DNA of 64,000 nucleotides from the NCBI GenBank assembly GCA_010202265.1, contig CP047918.1:744001-808000 (forward strand), in the 5' to 3' direction. This document shows positions 1 through 8,112 of this stretch, piece after piece (the stretch's first letter is position 1; each line of letters begins with the position of its first letter). The notes under the pieces were generated by a model that had not been told where the DNA came from, searched no databases, and saw nothing but the letters and a program-made list of their open reading frames with translations. Made by a program: the position numbers and the translations under genes. The DNA comes from Candidatus Saccharibacteria bacterium oral taxon 955 (GTDB lineage Bacteria > Patescibacteriota > Saccharimonadia > Saccharimonadales > Saccharimonadaceae).

Positions 1-1319
1 CTACGACAGCGATTAGTTAGAGGGTTACGTTCTTGCCCCTCCTTACACGGCGCCAAGCTGGGCACTGATTTAGTCACGATCTTTCTACAGCGATTGGTTA
101 GCGGATTACGTTCATAGCCCTCATCACAGGCCGCAAGCGCGCTAATCGCCTCACCGATGTTTCGACACCGCCCCGTCTCCGGGTTTCTATACTTGCCAGC
201 TGGACAATCTTCGGTATCGTGCGGTTTAGAAATCGGCGTGTATGGACTCGGGCCAGCAACAGAAACTGTCGTCGTCCAATCCCATACACCTTGAGGCAGC
301 TTCATCCACGAATACCCCTGCTTGGTAGCGCCTGCACCCTCATACCGAACAACCCCAAACCCATTACCACCCCACCTTGGCTCAAACCAGACATAACCAC
401 CACCATTAGCTAGATTGAGCGGTTCACCTGCCCCGTTTAAGTCAACTATTTCATAGCTACGCGGTTGAATAACCGTCTGCTCGCCGAACAAATACGTGCT
501 AGCCTCTGTACGACGCCCACCCGACCCATCATTTCTCAAAGCGTAATCATAAAGACGAATTGGCTGATTACTATTGTTATAAATCTTTACAAAATCATGG
601 CAGTACGTATTGGAAATTTTCTCTTGTGGTGAGCAGTCAACCGCGTAAGGATAAACCTCTACGATCTCAAGAGCACCAGAATAAGTAGCCGGAGGAGTAT
701 ATAGACCATCATCATACAGATTGACCGATCCGCCAGGCTCTTTGAGCCTTGTCTCATAAAACGTCGACCCTACATAACCCGACCCACGCCCAGTGTTGCG
801 TCTCCAGACCGACCCACCCGATAGCGTTTGCGCCTTTAGATCTTTGTACATGTACGCTTCGGTACTGATTGATTTGTTCGGCGGAACTAGTCGGACCGTT
901 TTTACCTGAGTGAAATCAGGTTCTTTCGACCAATTAGTTCGATACGAATACCCATCGATCGCTACTTGCGCGCCGATCGATATCAACGCATGACGATACG
1001 GCTCAAGCATGCCTGTAAGACCACTTGCCCGTCCGATCAACTGACTTTCTACCGAATTTATACAATTAGCATCACAAACCGCAAGACGCCACTGCGTTAA
1101 ATCAACCAATGTCGACCCCCTGTTAAACACTTCTATCACCTCAAGCGAGCTTTGGTCGTTTACGTTTTTATAAGCAGAAATCTCGATATCTGGTGCTTGT
1201 TGCCAGTGATAATTTGGCGTCCTCGACGACGGCACGGCGAGTGCGACCGCCTCCATGTGCCGTGGCACAAATATCATAATTACCAAAATCCACAAAGCAC
1301 CCTTCCATGCCCGCCTCAT
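1..1319 (-). CDS. Secreted lamin-tail-domain surface protein with Cys-rich C-terminal repeats (3' end outside window)
   Basis: Open frame from ATG at 1319 running off the left edge, at least 439 residues. The N-terminus has a basic start and a hydrophobic stretch (about residues 7-19, ending near AVA) that fits a signal peptide. Two regions look like lamin-tail (LTD) beta-sandwich domains: DIEISAYKN...LEVIEVFN near residues 44-60, and LEIVEVYPYAV...DFVKIYNNSN near 215-245. The last visible part has three Cys-rich repeats of about 15 residues: CPAGKYRNPETGRCR, CDEGYERNPLTNRCR and CKEGQERNPLTNRCR. This repeat is, to my knowledge, common in surface proteins of Saccharibacteria. Likely exported or cell-surface; ligand unknown. 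The gene lies downstream of yebC, separated by a hairpin. Confidence 0.8.
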   Translation of the reverse strand, partial: MRRAWKGALWILVIMIFVPRHMEAVALAVPSSRTPNYHWQQAPDIEISAYKNVNDQSSLEVIEVFNRGSTLVDLTQWRLAVCDANCINSVESQLIGRASGLTGMLEPYRHALISIGAQVAIDGYSYRTNWSKEPDFTQVKTVRLVPPNKSISTEAYMYKDLKAQTLSGGSVWRRNTGRGSGYVGSTFYETRLKEPGGSVNLYDDGLYTPPATYSGALEIVEVYPYAVDCSPQEKISNTYCHDFVKIYNNSNQPIRLYDYALRNDGSGGRRTEASTYLFGEQTVIQPRSYEIVDLNGAGEPLNLANGGGYVWFEPRWGGNGFGVVRYEGAGATKQGYSWMKLPQGVWDWTTTVSVAGPSPYTPISKPHDTEDCPAGKYRNPETGRCRNIGEAISALAACDEGYERNPLTNRCRKIVTKSVPSLAPCKEGQERNPLTNRCR

Positions 1320-1373
1320 GTCTATATCACCCTATTTCAAGCTGTTGATTACCCCCAGATATACACGCCAAAC

Positions 1374-1406
1374 AACTCCTGTGCAAACATAAGCACAGGA
1401 GTTTTG
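1374..1406. terminator. Intrinsic terminator-like hairpin between yebC and the surface protein gene
   Basis: An 11-bp perfect stem AACTCCTGTGC / GCACAGGAGTT (1374-1384 with 1393-1403) and an 8-nt loop, followed by TTTTG on the + strand. The T-run is better on the + strand, although both flanking genes are on the - strand, so direction is uncertain. It may work as an attenuator between them. Confidence 0.5.
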
Positions 1407-1428
1407 TAAAAAATACATCAATTATAAC

Positions 1429-2154
1429 TTACTGATCGATATCGACTTTGATGTCAGCGTTCGTATACACACCCGTTACATCATCCAGATCTTCAAGTGC
1501 GTCATACACTTTCATCACCTTGCGTGCCGTCTCAGTATCCTCAACCGGAACCTCATTATTGGCTACATATTGCAGTTCAGCTTCAGCAACCGATAAGCCA
1601 GCCTCGACAATTGCCGTTCGCACCTTTGCCAGATCCTTCATCTCGGTGTAGACCAGCAGCTCACCATCTGACTCACTCGCATCCTCGGCACCAGCGTCAA
1701 GCACAGTCAGAAGCGCATCTTCTCCGCTTGCTGACACCCGTATCACACCCTTACGAGTAAACTGAAACATGACACTTCCAGCGTCGGCCATTGTTCCACC
1801 ATTTTTCGTCACAGCGGTACGCACTTCTGGATACGTACGATTCTTGTTGTCGGTTGCAGTTTCAATAATAAACGCCACCCCTCCAGGGCCGTATGCCTCA
1901 TAAGCCACTTCCTCGAGCTGTGCGGCACTTTTATCGGCTACCCGATCGATTGCCCGTTGGATATTTGCTATAGGCATATTAGCACTTTTAGCTTTTTCGA
2001 TAGCGAGCGCTAGCGCCGAGTTCATGCTGGGGTCAGTGCCACCGCGTGCAGCAATCGCAATCTGGTTACCAATTTTCGTGAATATTGCGCCACGTTTTGC
2101 GTCGTTAACACCCTTGTCACGCTTAATTTTTGACCATTTATTGTGTCCCGCCAT
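1429..2154 (-). CDS. yebC: YebC/PmpR family protein (TACO1 type)
   Basis: Length 241 residues, the usual size for the family. Begins with the diagnostic MAGHNKWSKIKRDKG and NDAKRGAIFTKI, then GGTDPSMNSALALAIEKAK, YEAYGPGGVAFIIE and the NGGTMADAGSVMFQF segment. Members act as transcriptional regulators and, in recent work on the family, as translation factors that help ribosomes through proline-rich stretches. Start chosen at ATG 2154 with a GGAGTGAG ribosome binding site 5 nt upstream. comEC lies upstream on the same strand with a 60-nt gap. Confidence 0.95.
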   Translation of the reverse strand: MAGHNKWSKIKRDKGVNDAKRGAIFTKIGNQIAIAARGGTDPSMNSALALAIEKAKSANMPIANIQRAIDRVADKSAAQLEEVAYEAYGPGGVAFIIETATDNKNRTYPEVRTAVTKNGGTMADAGSVMFQFTRKGVIRVSASGEDALLTVLDAGAEDASESDGELLVYTEMKDLAKVRTAIVEAGLSVAEAELQYVANNEVPVEDTETARKVMKVYDALEDLDDVTGVYTNADIKVDIDQ

Positions 2155-2214
2155 TGACTCACTCCGTCGTTAGATAATTCGTAATTTGCTAATCATTATA
2201 GCATAATATCTCTG

Positions 2215-3657
2215 TTACTCTACGATTGATGATGTCCTTAGTACAAATTTTGTGCGCCATTTCATATATACAACCACCACGACGACGACCGCTATATATA
2301 GCGCCACTACAACTGGTGTCCACGACGGCTTCAGTAGCGCACCCGGTACTTCAGAAAACCAGTTGACAATTGCGATCTGCGCGTTCAATAGTTGCTCTGC
2401 CGGCCAACCGATAACTCCCGCCAATCCCGGCATTAGCCAAGCCCCTAACCCAGCTACTGCAACCAAAACCATCGCCAGCGGAATAAACGGCAAAATTAAC
2501 AAATTAGCAAATGGCGCAACAATACTCATCTGATGAAATGCCAACACCATAATTGGCAAAGTCGCCAACTGGGCGCTAATTGTCTCTATAAATAACTGGC
2601 CAACAAACGGCGCCTTGTCCTTCCCAAAGAAGTAGCACGTCACGATCGGCGCAACAATCATCACACCAGCAAACGCCGCAAAACTCAGCGACCAGCCGAG
2701 GTCTCCCCAACCAAAACTTGGATCAATCATCAAAGTTATCCCAGCCACTGTAGCCAAAAGCGTGACAGGGTGAAACGTCCGTCCATAGTACCACGCCCAA
2801 AGTCCAAGTAATGCGACTATTCCAGCTCGCGTCATCGTCGCACTTGTACCAGTCATCAGTACAAAGCCCGCCACCAATCCCACACCGCTAATCATCGCCA
2901 GGTATTTCGAAACCCTGGCAAAGAGTCGTCGCCCCGCTCTCACAAGAACCGTCAGATTATAACCACTCGCAACAACAATATGCGTCAATCCAGTCACCTG
3001 AAGTGCCGTCGCCAGGTCATCTGGTAGAGCGCTCTTTTTACCTAGCAAATAACCAGTTCCCAAGCTCGCCGCTGGATCATGTACCGCCGTCTGCACATGC
3101 CCGGCAAATCCATCACGTATATTTAACGCCATATCCGATTGACTGGCTCGATCATTCGCAGCGACCACTCCAGTAATTGTTGCCACAAAATTGCCAAACC
3201 CCTGATCAACGCGCCCGATAATTTTCACACGGTCACTTCGCCTCGCGCCATCGGCGTTGCTTACGGTCGCAAATATACGCCCTGGCAACTTCCGGTCTCC
3301 TATCGTCACGTCATCCAGCTTCAGATGAACCCGACCACGCGTCGTGGCGTCTACGTCGTCAGTTATCTTGGCGTCGATCTCTAGCCTGCTTTCACCGACT
3401 AGCCCTCGATACACCTCTCTAGACGACATATCGACAGCTCCTCGAGCGCTCCCAAGTAACAGCCCACCACAGCAAGCTATCACCAACAACATTCGACGAC
3501 GCCTCCAAAATGCTACCGCCAAACACCCCACGCCCAACAACCCACTGACTATAGGCTCGACACTATACCACTGAGCAAAAATCACCCCCATCACAAAACC
3601 CAACATCACCGCAGTGAAATGCCAAGTCGGATGAATCCGCTCTTTTAGCCAGTGCAT
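2215..3657 (-). CDS. comEC: ComEC/Rec2-family DNA uptake channel, lacking the beta-lactamase domain
   Basis: 480 residues with many membrane segments. The first 170 residues hold two or three TM helices and a soluble OB-like part (DUF4131-like: GRVHLKLDDV, LPGRIFATV). The Competence domain follows with GLTHIVVASGYNLTVLVR near residue 225, matching the GLxHIxAxSGxNL signature. The C-terminal metallo-beta-lactamase domain of long ComEC proteins is absent; the protein ends after the last TM helices. Role: passage of single-stranded DNA across the inner membrane during natural transformation. Saccharibacteria usually keep competence genes, which suits an organism relying on scavenging. The start is ATG 3657, six nt after a TAGTAT -10 box, so the mRNA is probably leaderless. 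Confidence 0.9.
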   Translation of the reverse strand: MHWLKERIHPTWHFTAVMLGFVMGVIFAQWYSVEPIVSGLLGVGCLAVAFWRRRRMLLVIACCGGLLLGSARGAVDMSSREVYRGLVGESRLEIDAKITDDVDATTRGRVHLKLDDVTIGDRKLPGRIFATVSNADGARRSDRVKIIGRVDQGFGNFVATITGVVAANDRASQSDMALNIRDGFAGHVQTAVHDPAASLGTGYLLGKKSALPDDLATALQVTGLTHIVVASGYNLTVLVRAGRRLFARVSKYLAMISGVGLVAGFVLMTGTSATMTRAGIVALLGLWAWYYGRTFHPVTLLATVAGITLMIDPSFGWGDLGWSLSFAAFAGVMIVAPIVTCYFFGKDKAPFVGQLFIETISAQLATLPIMVLAFHQMSIVAPFANLLILPFIPLAMVLVAVAGLGAWLMPGLAGVIGWPAEQLLNAQIAIVNWFSEVPGALLKPSWTPVVVALYIAVVVVVVVYMKWRTKFVLRTSSIVE

Positions 3658-3663
3658 AGCTCG

Positions 3664-3692
3664 ATACTACACCTTGACAGCCTCTGTTGCAA
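3664..3692 (-). promoter_or_regulatory. comEC promoter (leaderless architecture)
   Basis: -35 TTGCAA (3687-3692), 17-bp spacer, -10 TAGTAT (3664-3669), then 6 nt to the comEC ATG. This places the transcription start at or next to the A of ATG. Confidence 0.65.
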
Positions 3693-3852
3693 AGTGATAT
3701 ATTTATGGAGTTATTTTTGACCATCACCAGATTTTACTTACCAAACCAACCAAATTGATGTGATCGGTCAGTGTGTAACCGAGAGAATTCTGGCCGGCTA
3801 GATTCGCTCTCGCTCCAACCCTCACGCCGGTCGCACCAAACCATTTCATTAC

Positions 3853-3929
3853 GGGCCCATAGCTCAGTCGGTTAGAGCACCTGCCTTTTAAGCAGGGTGT
3901 CGTGAGTTCAAGCCTCACTGGGCCCTCCA
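3853..3929 (+). tRNA. tRNA-Lys (anticodon TTT)
   Basis: Full cloverleaf: acceptor GGGCCCA / TGGGCCC, D-arm with AGTCGGTTAGA, anticodon stem CCTGC/GCAGG around loop CTTTTAA (anticodon TTT), T-arm with GTTCAAGCC, discriminator T, and an encoded CCA at 3927-3929. Followed by an intrinsic terminator. Confidence 0.97.
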
Positions 3930-3939
3930 AGTCAAGAAT

Positions 3940-3959
3940 CCACCATTGGTGGGTTTTTT
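3940..3959 (+). terminator. Intrinsic terminator after tRNA-Lys
   Basis: CCACC ATT GGTGG stem-loop followed by G and six T. Confidence 0.85.
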
Positions 3960-4015
3960 GCTTGTCTGGCAAAGCCCTCAACCTTATTTATAGCTCAAAT
4001 AACACCGTCAATCCA

Positions 4016-4044
4016 TTGACTGATTTTAGATTTTATGATATCAT
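4016..4044 (+). promoter_or_regulatory. Promoter of the 4265-5899 gene
   Basis: TTGACT (4016-4021), 17-bp spacer, TATCAT (4039-4044). It would give an untranslated leader of about 210 nt, unusually long compared with the mostly leaderless genes in this window. Confidence 0.6.
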
Positions 4045-4083
4045 ATTAAGGAGTGACTACTGGGTCATTTAGTTAATTACCGT

Positions 4084-4143
4084 AATAAAAGCTGATATCC
4101 AGCCTACTTACCCTAATCAAGCGGGTCGATATGAGCTTTTATT
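4084..4143 (+). promoter_or_regulatory. Long hairpin in the 5' leader of the 4265-5899 gene
   Basis: AATAAAAGCT (4084-4093) pairs with AGCTTTTATT (4134-4143), and ATATC (4095-4099) pairs with GATAT (4128-4132), separated by one G/G mismatch. The apical loop is 28 nt. It does not match a riboswitch class that I recognise. A further copy of AAAAGCTCAGC follows at about 4156, so alternative pairing is possible. Confidence 0.5.
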
Positions 4144-4264
4144 CTGTCTAGTGTAAAAGCTCAGCAACTTAACAGTTGTACAGTGCGTGTCACACGGCTC
4201 AGATAGCCAACGACGACTTAAAGGGATCGTCCCTCGCACTACGTTACCCTTAGGAGTAGCAACA

Positions 4265-5899
4265 ATGTCCAACATTCGCACCCTTGCTAACGTCAAGGCA
4301 CTGTATGGAGATAAGGTCGTCGAGACGGCAAGATCTTTTGTCATCATCGCGTACGGAAAATACCTTCCGGGTATCTCTTTCGTTCTGCGTAAGGGCTTTG
4401 GCGGAGATCCGCTAGAGTACCGACAGGACCCCCCGACAAAAAAGATGGTCGCCAACATGGGGATAAGCTTTGGTGCGCCAGAGTCGGGCGTGTCCGTGCT
4501 CTTCGGAGACTTTTGGCTCTCGAGGTATGGCAAACCACACTTCCGCCCGAAGTCGCCACAGACGGCGACCCACGTCATCGTCAAAGTCGGCTGGGGTGGA
4601 TGCGGCCAGCCACGCACGCGTGGTGCGTGGTCGGCCCCCGATGGGGTCACGTATTTCCGTAGGGCCAGCTCAAACACTGGTGGCGCTGGGTACGACTACT
4701 ACGTCGTACCCATTGGCTACTACCTCGTTGTTCGCGACGAGGAGCTGGACGGAAACACAGCCGTCACGGTAGACTTCGCTAAACGTGCAGCGGAAGTCAG
4801 ACAGTCGTACAAGGAGTACGACGAGATGATCGCCGCACGAAAAAGAGCCGAAGCTGAGGCCAAGGCCAAAGCCGAGGCCGCCAGCCGCAAGGCCAGACCT
4901 GAGCTGCTGCCTCGCTTGGCAAGAGCCCAGGCTCGCCTGGATGAGCTGAAATCGGGCAACCCCGACACCAGCTATCCCACGCTAGAGCCAGGCGAGACAA
5001 CGTTCAAGTTCGGCTGGAGCGATAAGCTCTACACCGAGGAGAACGTGACTGAGGTCGAGCGAAAAATCGTGCACTGGGAGGAGCAGGCCGTCGAGGAACT
5101 ACGACAACTGGTGGCTCGCACTAAGTTCCAGCCTCAATACGAGGCACTTTCTCAGCGCGTAGAGAAGCTCGGACTAGCTCTGAACTTCAGCGAGGAGAAA
5201 GTGCATTGGACGGGTCGCGGGAGCTACCACGGTGGCTACCCCTATACCCAAGATGGCATTGAATCCTTCGTGGCTGACCTCATCCGCAAGGAGGAGGAGG
5301 AGGCCGCAAAGGAGGCGCGAGAGAGGGCAGCTGCGATCGCCAAGGCTTCAGCCGAGGCAGAAGCCGCCAAGCTCGGGCTGCCCCAGAATATCCGTATCTG
5401 GAAGCGCACTGGTGGCGCAACCAATTGCGGTATGGGCTGGGTAATCAAACCTGACGGTTCCGACCGCGAGCGCGACGGGATCGAGAACAGTAACCCAAGA
5501 AGAGCCGAACGCTTGGACGAGGGTTACCTCTTCTGGAGACAAGTTCTCCCAGGTGAACTCGTACTGTCTTGGAGCAAGGCCACTACAGCAGGGGAACACC
5601 ATTTTGAGGTAGTATACTTGCCAGAGCTGGTGACTGAGGCACAGCTCGAACGTACTGCCGAGATCCAACAGGAGCTGGAGGCCATGTGGGCTGGCCGTCG
5701 CGGCCTGTCCTCAAACCGCCCAAGCCCAGCCGTTGGTCGTGGCTGGGGTCTGGGTAACTTCGAGACGCCTCCGGCGCCATCGCAAGTTCTGGACACAGCC
5801 ACCCCCACTGTTGAACCTGATAGTCATCAGGAAGAGCCGCCGGTCGTCGACATGGCCGAGGCCCTCCGGGCACTACAGGAGAAATGGAACAACTGTTAA
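4265..5899 (+). CDS. Unknown 544-residue protein with coiled-coil segments, GC-rich
   Basis: I do not recognise the family. The start is ATG 4265, preceded by TAGGAG at a good distance; an in-frame ATG at 4187 lacks a ribosome binding site. Residues 1-180 look globular and rich in aromatic residues and glycine (FGDFWLSRYGKPHF, VGWGGCG, GYDYYVVPIGYYLVV). Residues about 190-245 and 330-370 are Ala/Glu/Lys-rich helices that fit coiled coils (ARKRAEAEAKAKAEAASRKA, KEEEEAAKEARERAAAIAKA). A second globular part at about 370-460 has W-rich IRIWKRTGGATNCGMGW. The tail is Pro-rich. No signal peptide or TM helix is seen. Codon use is clearly more GC-rich than its neighbours. The gene stands alone between a promoter with a long leader and a strong terminator, which suggests an acquired gene. 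Confidence 0.75.
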   Translation: MSNIRTLANVKALYGDKVVETARSFVIIAYGKYLPGISFVLRKGFGGDPLEYRQDPPTKKMVANMGISFGAPESGVSVLFGDFWLSRYGKPHFRPKSPQTATHVIVKVGWGGCGQPRTRGAWSAPDGVTYFRRASSNTGGAGYDYYVVPIGYYLVVRDEELDGNTAVTVDFAKRAAEVRQSYKEYDEMIAARKRAEAEAKAKAEAASRKARPELLPRLARAQARLDELKSGNPDTSYPTLEPGETTFKFGWSDKLYTEENVTEVERKIVHWEEQAVEELRQLVARTKFQPQYEALSQRVEKLGLALNFSEEKVHWTGRGSYHGGYPYTQDGIESFVADLIRKEEEEAAKEARERAAAIAKASAEAEAAKLGLPQNIRIWKRTGGATNCGMGWVIKPDGSDRERDGIENSNPRRAERLDEGYLFWRQVLPGELVLSWSKATTAGEHHFEVVYLPELVTEAQLERTAEIQQELEAMWAGRRGLSSNRPSPAVGRGWGLGNFETPPAPSQVLDTATPTVEPDSHQEEPPVVDMAEALRALQEKWNNC

Positions 5900-5955
5900 T
5901 ATGGATGGCCCTCTCGAGCCAATACTTTGATTAAATCAAAGTAGAATCAAGAGAC

Positions 5956-6004
5956 ACCCCAACCAGTATAAGCTTTTTCAAAAGCCAGCTGGTTGGGGTA
6001 TTTT
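5956..6004 (+). terminator. Strong intrinsic terminator
   Basis: ACCCCAACCAG (5956-5966) pairs perfectly with CTGGTTGGGGT (5989-5999), followed by ATTTTC. It closes the 4265-5899 unit. Confidence 0.85.
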
Positions 6005-6022
6005 CTTTGGAAAAATTACTAT

Positions 6023-6508
6023 TTAGTGTGATTTTTTCTTTTCTGGGCTGGCCGGTTTTTTGTAAATCAGCACATCAATCAAAGCACACGCGACACAGGC
6101 CGTAATTATGATATTTTGATATTTCACAAACTCAACAACATACCGCTTACTCTGCTCATCTAGCACCACCGCATTACTAAATGCACCATAGGTGAGCGCT
6201 ACCGCCAAAAGCGCAAACACCAAACTACCGATCAAGCCGTGATAACGGGTTGGCGCCCTGTTAGCGCGAATCATCACGAGAAAGGCCGGAATTAGAGTCA
6301 GTGTAACTGAAACGATACTAGTTAACGGCGGTTGAACGATCACTATCCCCGACTGTGCAACAATTGGCGTCAAACTATCTGTCCAGAGGCTAGCCAACAA
6401 TGCACCAGCCGCGAGAGCCAAAGTCGACCCGCCCATACTCCGACGGCTTAACCACGCCACGAGATAAAGTAGCGCCAGATATATCACTAGTATGATGATA
6501 TACGTCAT
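6023..6508 (-). CDS. Small polytopic membrane protein, unknown function
   Basis: 161 residues with four predicted TM helices (about 2-18, 30-50, 60-80, 95-112) and a likely fifth near 130-147. The C-terminus is lysine-rich and probably cytoplasmic. No family signature recognised. It lies downstream of the RimK-like gene on the same strand with a 60-nt gap and may share its transcript. Confidence 0.7.
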   Translation of the reverse strand: MTYIIILVIYLALLYLVAWLSRRSMGGSTLALAAGALLASLWTDSLTPIVAQSGIVIVQPPLTSIVSVTLTLIPAFLVMIRANRAPTRYHGLIGSLVFALLAVALTYGAFSNAVVLDEQSKRYVVEFVKYQNIIITACVACALIDVLIYKKPASPEKKKSH

Positions 6509-6567
6509 GCATTAAGTATATCATTAGCAGATTAACCAATCGTCAACAGACTAACAGGTCGCTTTTT

Positions 6568-7485
6568 TTAAGCACCAACTTTATCTTTTTTGCGGTGTCT
6601 TTTTGCGTTTTGTTCGATATATTCAATTATCGCCCTAGCGACATTGCGTCCAGTGACCTTTTCGATCCCAAATCCTGGGCTGGCGTTCACCTCCAGCACC
6701 AATGCACCGCGATCTGAACGCATGAAATCAACCCCAGCGACCGTCAGACCCATAGCCCTGGTAGCCTTAACACACATTTTACGCTCCGCATCGGTCAGTT
6801 TGACCGATTTACCGAGACCCCCTTTGTGAATATTGCTACGGAAATCATCGTCCAAACTCCGCCTCTTCATACTCGCCACCACCTGAGAGCCGACCACAAA
6901 AGCACGAATATCCGTACCGGCCGATTCTTTGATAAACTCCTGCAGCAGTACGTTAGTGCCGTCAGAATTAGTCAGGTAAAACGCTTGCAGTACAGATTTT
7001 GCCGCTTTTTTGGTTTCTGCTAGCACTACCCCGTTGCCGTGAGTCCCGCGTGCTAGCTTGATAATCACTGGCGTGCCACCAATCTCGTCTAAAAGCACTT
7101 CGATATCTGTCTCATTGCGCGAAAACACCGTCTTTGGGATCGCCACCCCAGCACGCGCCAGCAGTTGCACTGAGCGTAATTTATCGCGCGAACGATTTAT
7201 AGCAATCGATCGATTAGCAAAGAAGGTGTTTGGGTACGCCATCTCAAGCTGACGCACCACCGATGTGCCATAACGTGTCATATAGCTTGCAATACGTGGT
7301 ATGACAGCGTCAAATTCACCGATTTCTCCACCTCGATATATCACTTTTGGGTTTTTTTCATCAATCGCCACGTAGCAATTCTTATATTTGATTATCTTGA
7401 CTTTATGACCGCGCCTTTCGGCCTCTTCCTTGAGGCGTAAGGTCGAATAGTTGATATTTCCATTAGACAAGATTGCAATCCGCAT
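6568..7485 (-). CDS. RimK-like ATP-grasp ligase
   Basis: 305 residues, the usual size of RimK (about 300). Starts MRIAILSNGNINYSTLRL, followed by the pre-ATP-grasp domain. ATP-grasp features: NRSRDKLRSVQLLARAGVAIP, the ATP-binding region GGTPVIIKLARGTHGNGVVL, LLQEFIKESAGTDIRAFVVG, the RRSLDDDFRSNIHKGG segment typical of RimK, and the metal-binding AGVDFMRSDRGALVLEVNASPG. RimK-type enzymes add amino acids (for example glutamate to the C-terminus of ribosomal protein S6) by making isopeptide or peptide bonds with ATP. Its ATG overlaps the stop of the upstream retropepsin-like gene (TGATG), so the two are translationally coupled. The substrate here is unknown. Confidence 0.9.
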   Translation of the reverse strand: MRIAILSNGNINYSTLRLKEEAERRGHKVKIIKYKNCYVAIDEKNPKVIYRGGEIGEFDAVIPRIASYMTRYGTSVVRQLEMAYPNTFFANRSIAINRSRDKLRSVQLLARAGVAIPKTVFSRNETDIEVLLDEIGGTPVIIKLARGTHGNGVVLAETKKAAKSVLQAFYLTNSDGTNVLLQEFIKESAGTDIRAFVVGSQVVASMKRRSLDDDFRSNIHKGGLGKSVKLTDAERKMCVKATRAMGLTVAGVDFMRSDRGALVLEVNASPGFGIEKVTGRNVARAIIEYIEQNAKRHRKKDKVGA

Positions 7486-7991
7486 CACTTCGCCCTTTTC
7501 TGGTGATATTTTTTATAAAATTTGTGAGGATCTTTGGTTAGCTCTTTATTTAGCCTGATCGTCCGAATCTTCTTTGGGCTTTTCACTTCGCTTATACTAA
7601 CATCAACCAAAAACTTCCCATTCAGCGTCCGCCGACCAATCAAAACTGGAAAATTATGCATCGCCCTATCTGATAAACCAAATAAAGCCCTGACCTTTTT
7701 ACCAGCAACTGCAATCGTAAAATGTGTCCTATACTTAATGGTTTCATGCCCAGAGGCACTCTTTACCGCCGCCACTGAGTAGTCTGTTCGCCGAAACACC
7801 TTGCCATTATAATACGGCGAACCTTTGCCAAATAGCGAGAACTTCAAGACGCCGTCCTTGTCGACACGAATATTACTCGCCCACACTGACGAGCTATCAG
7901 CGCCTGTATCAATTTTGGCCGGCACATCAGTAGCACGCCTACCAAAATTGATATAAACACTTCGACCAATCGTATCAAGTTGACGAGACAT
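7485..7991 (-). CDS. RimB-like retropepsin-fold aspartic protease ('ATP-dependent zinc protease' family)
   Basis: 168 residues. Contains the aspartic-protease signature AKIDTGADSSSVWA (catalytic Asp28), followed by beta-rich sequence and FPVLIGRRTLNGKFLVDV, which matches the LIGRxxL signature of the family. Family members are usually next to RimK; in gamma-proteobacteria RimB-type proteases trim RimK-added glutamates. Start choice: the ATG at 7991 lies 6 nt after TATAAT (7998-8003), fitting a leaderless mRNA, whereas the upstream ATG 8027 would put that -10 box inside the coding region. If 8027 is used the protein gains 12 residues. Stop overlaps the RimK-like start. Confidence 0.85.
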   Translation of the reverse strand: MSRQLDTIGRSVYINFGRRATDVPAKIDTGADSSSVWASNIRVDKDGVLKFSLFGKGSPYYNGKVFRRTDYSVAAVKSASGHETIKYRTHFTIAVAGKKVRALFGLSDRAMHNFPVLIGRRTLNGKFLVDVSISEVKSPKKIRTIRLNKELTKDPHKFYKKYHQKRAK

Positions 7992-8112
7992 AGCTATATT
8001 ATAATCTAACTTATTAGTAACTTTCATTCACAAAAAGGTTGACACTGAACCCCACCATACTACTCACGCCAGTGCTCCATAGCTTTATTGACTAGAGCCT
8101 CGACCTTATCAT

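Noticed and set aside
3724..3981. 85-codon minus-strand ORF
   Set aside because: It covers the tRNA-Lys gene on the other strand and has no family-like sequence.
4344..5930. Several overlapping ORFs of 60-108 codons in the GC-rich gene
   Set aside because: High GC lowers stop frequency in all frames; only the 4265-5899 frame has a promoter, a ribosome binding site and matching terminator.
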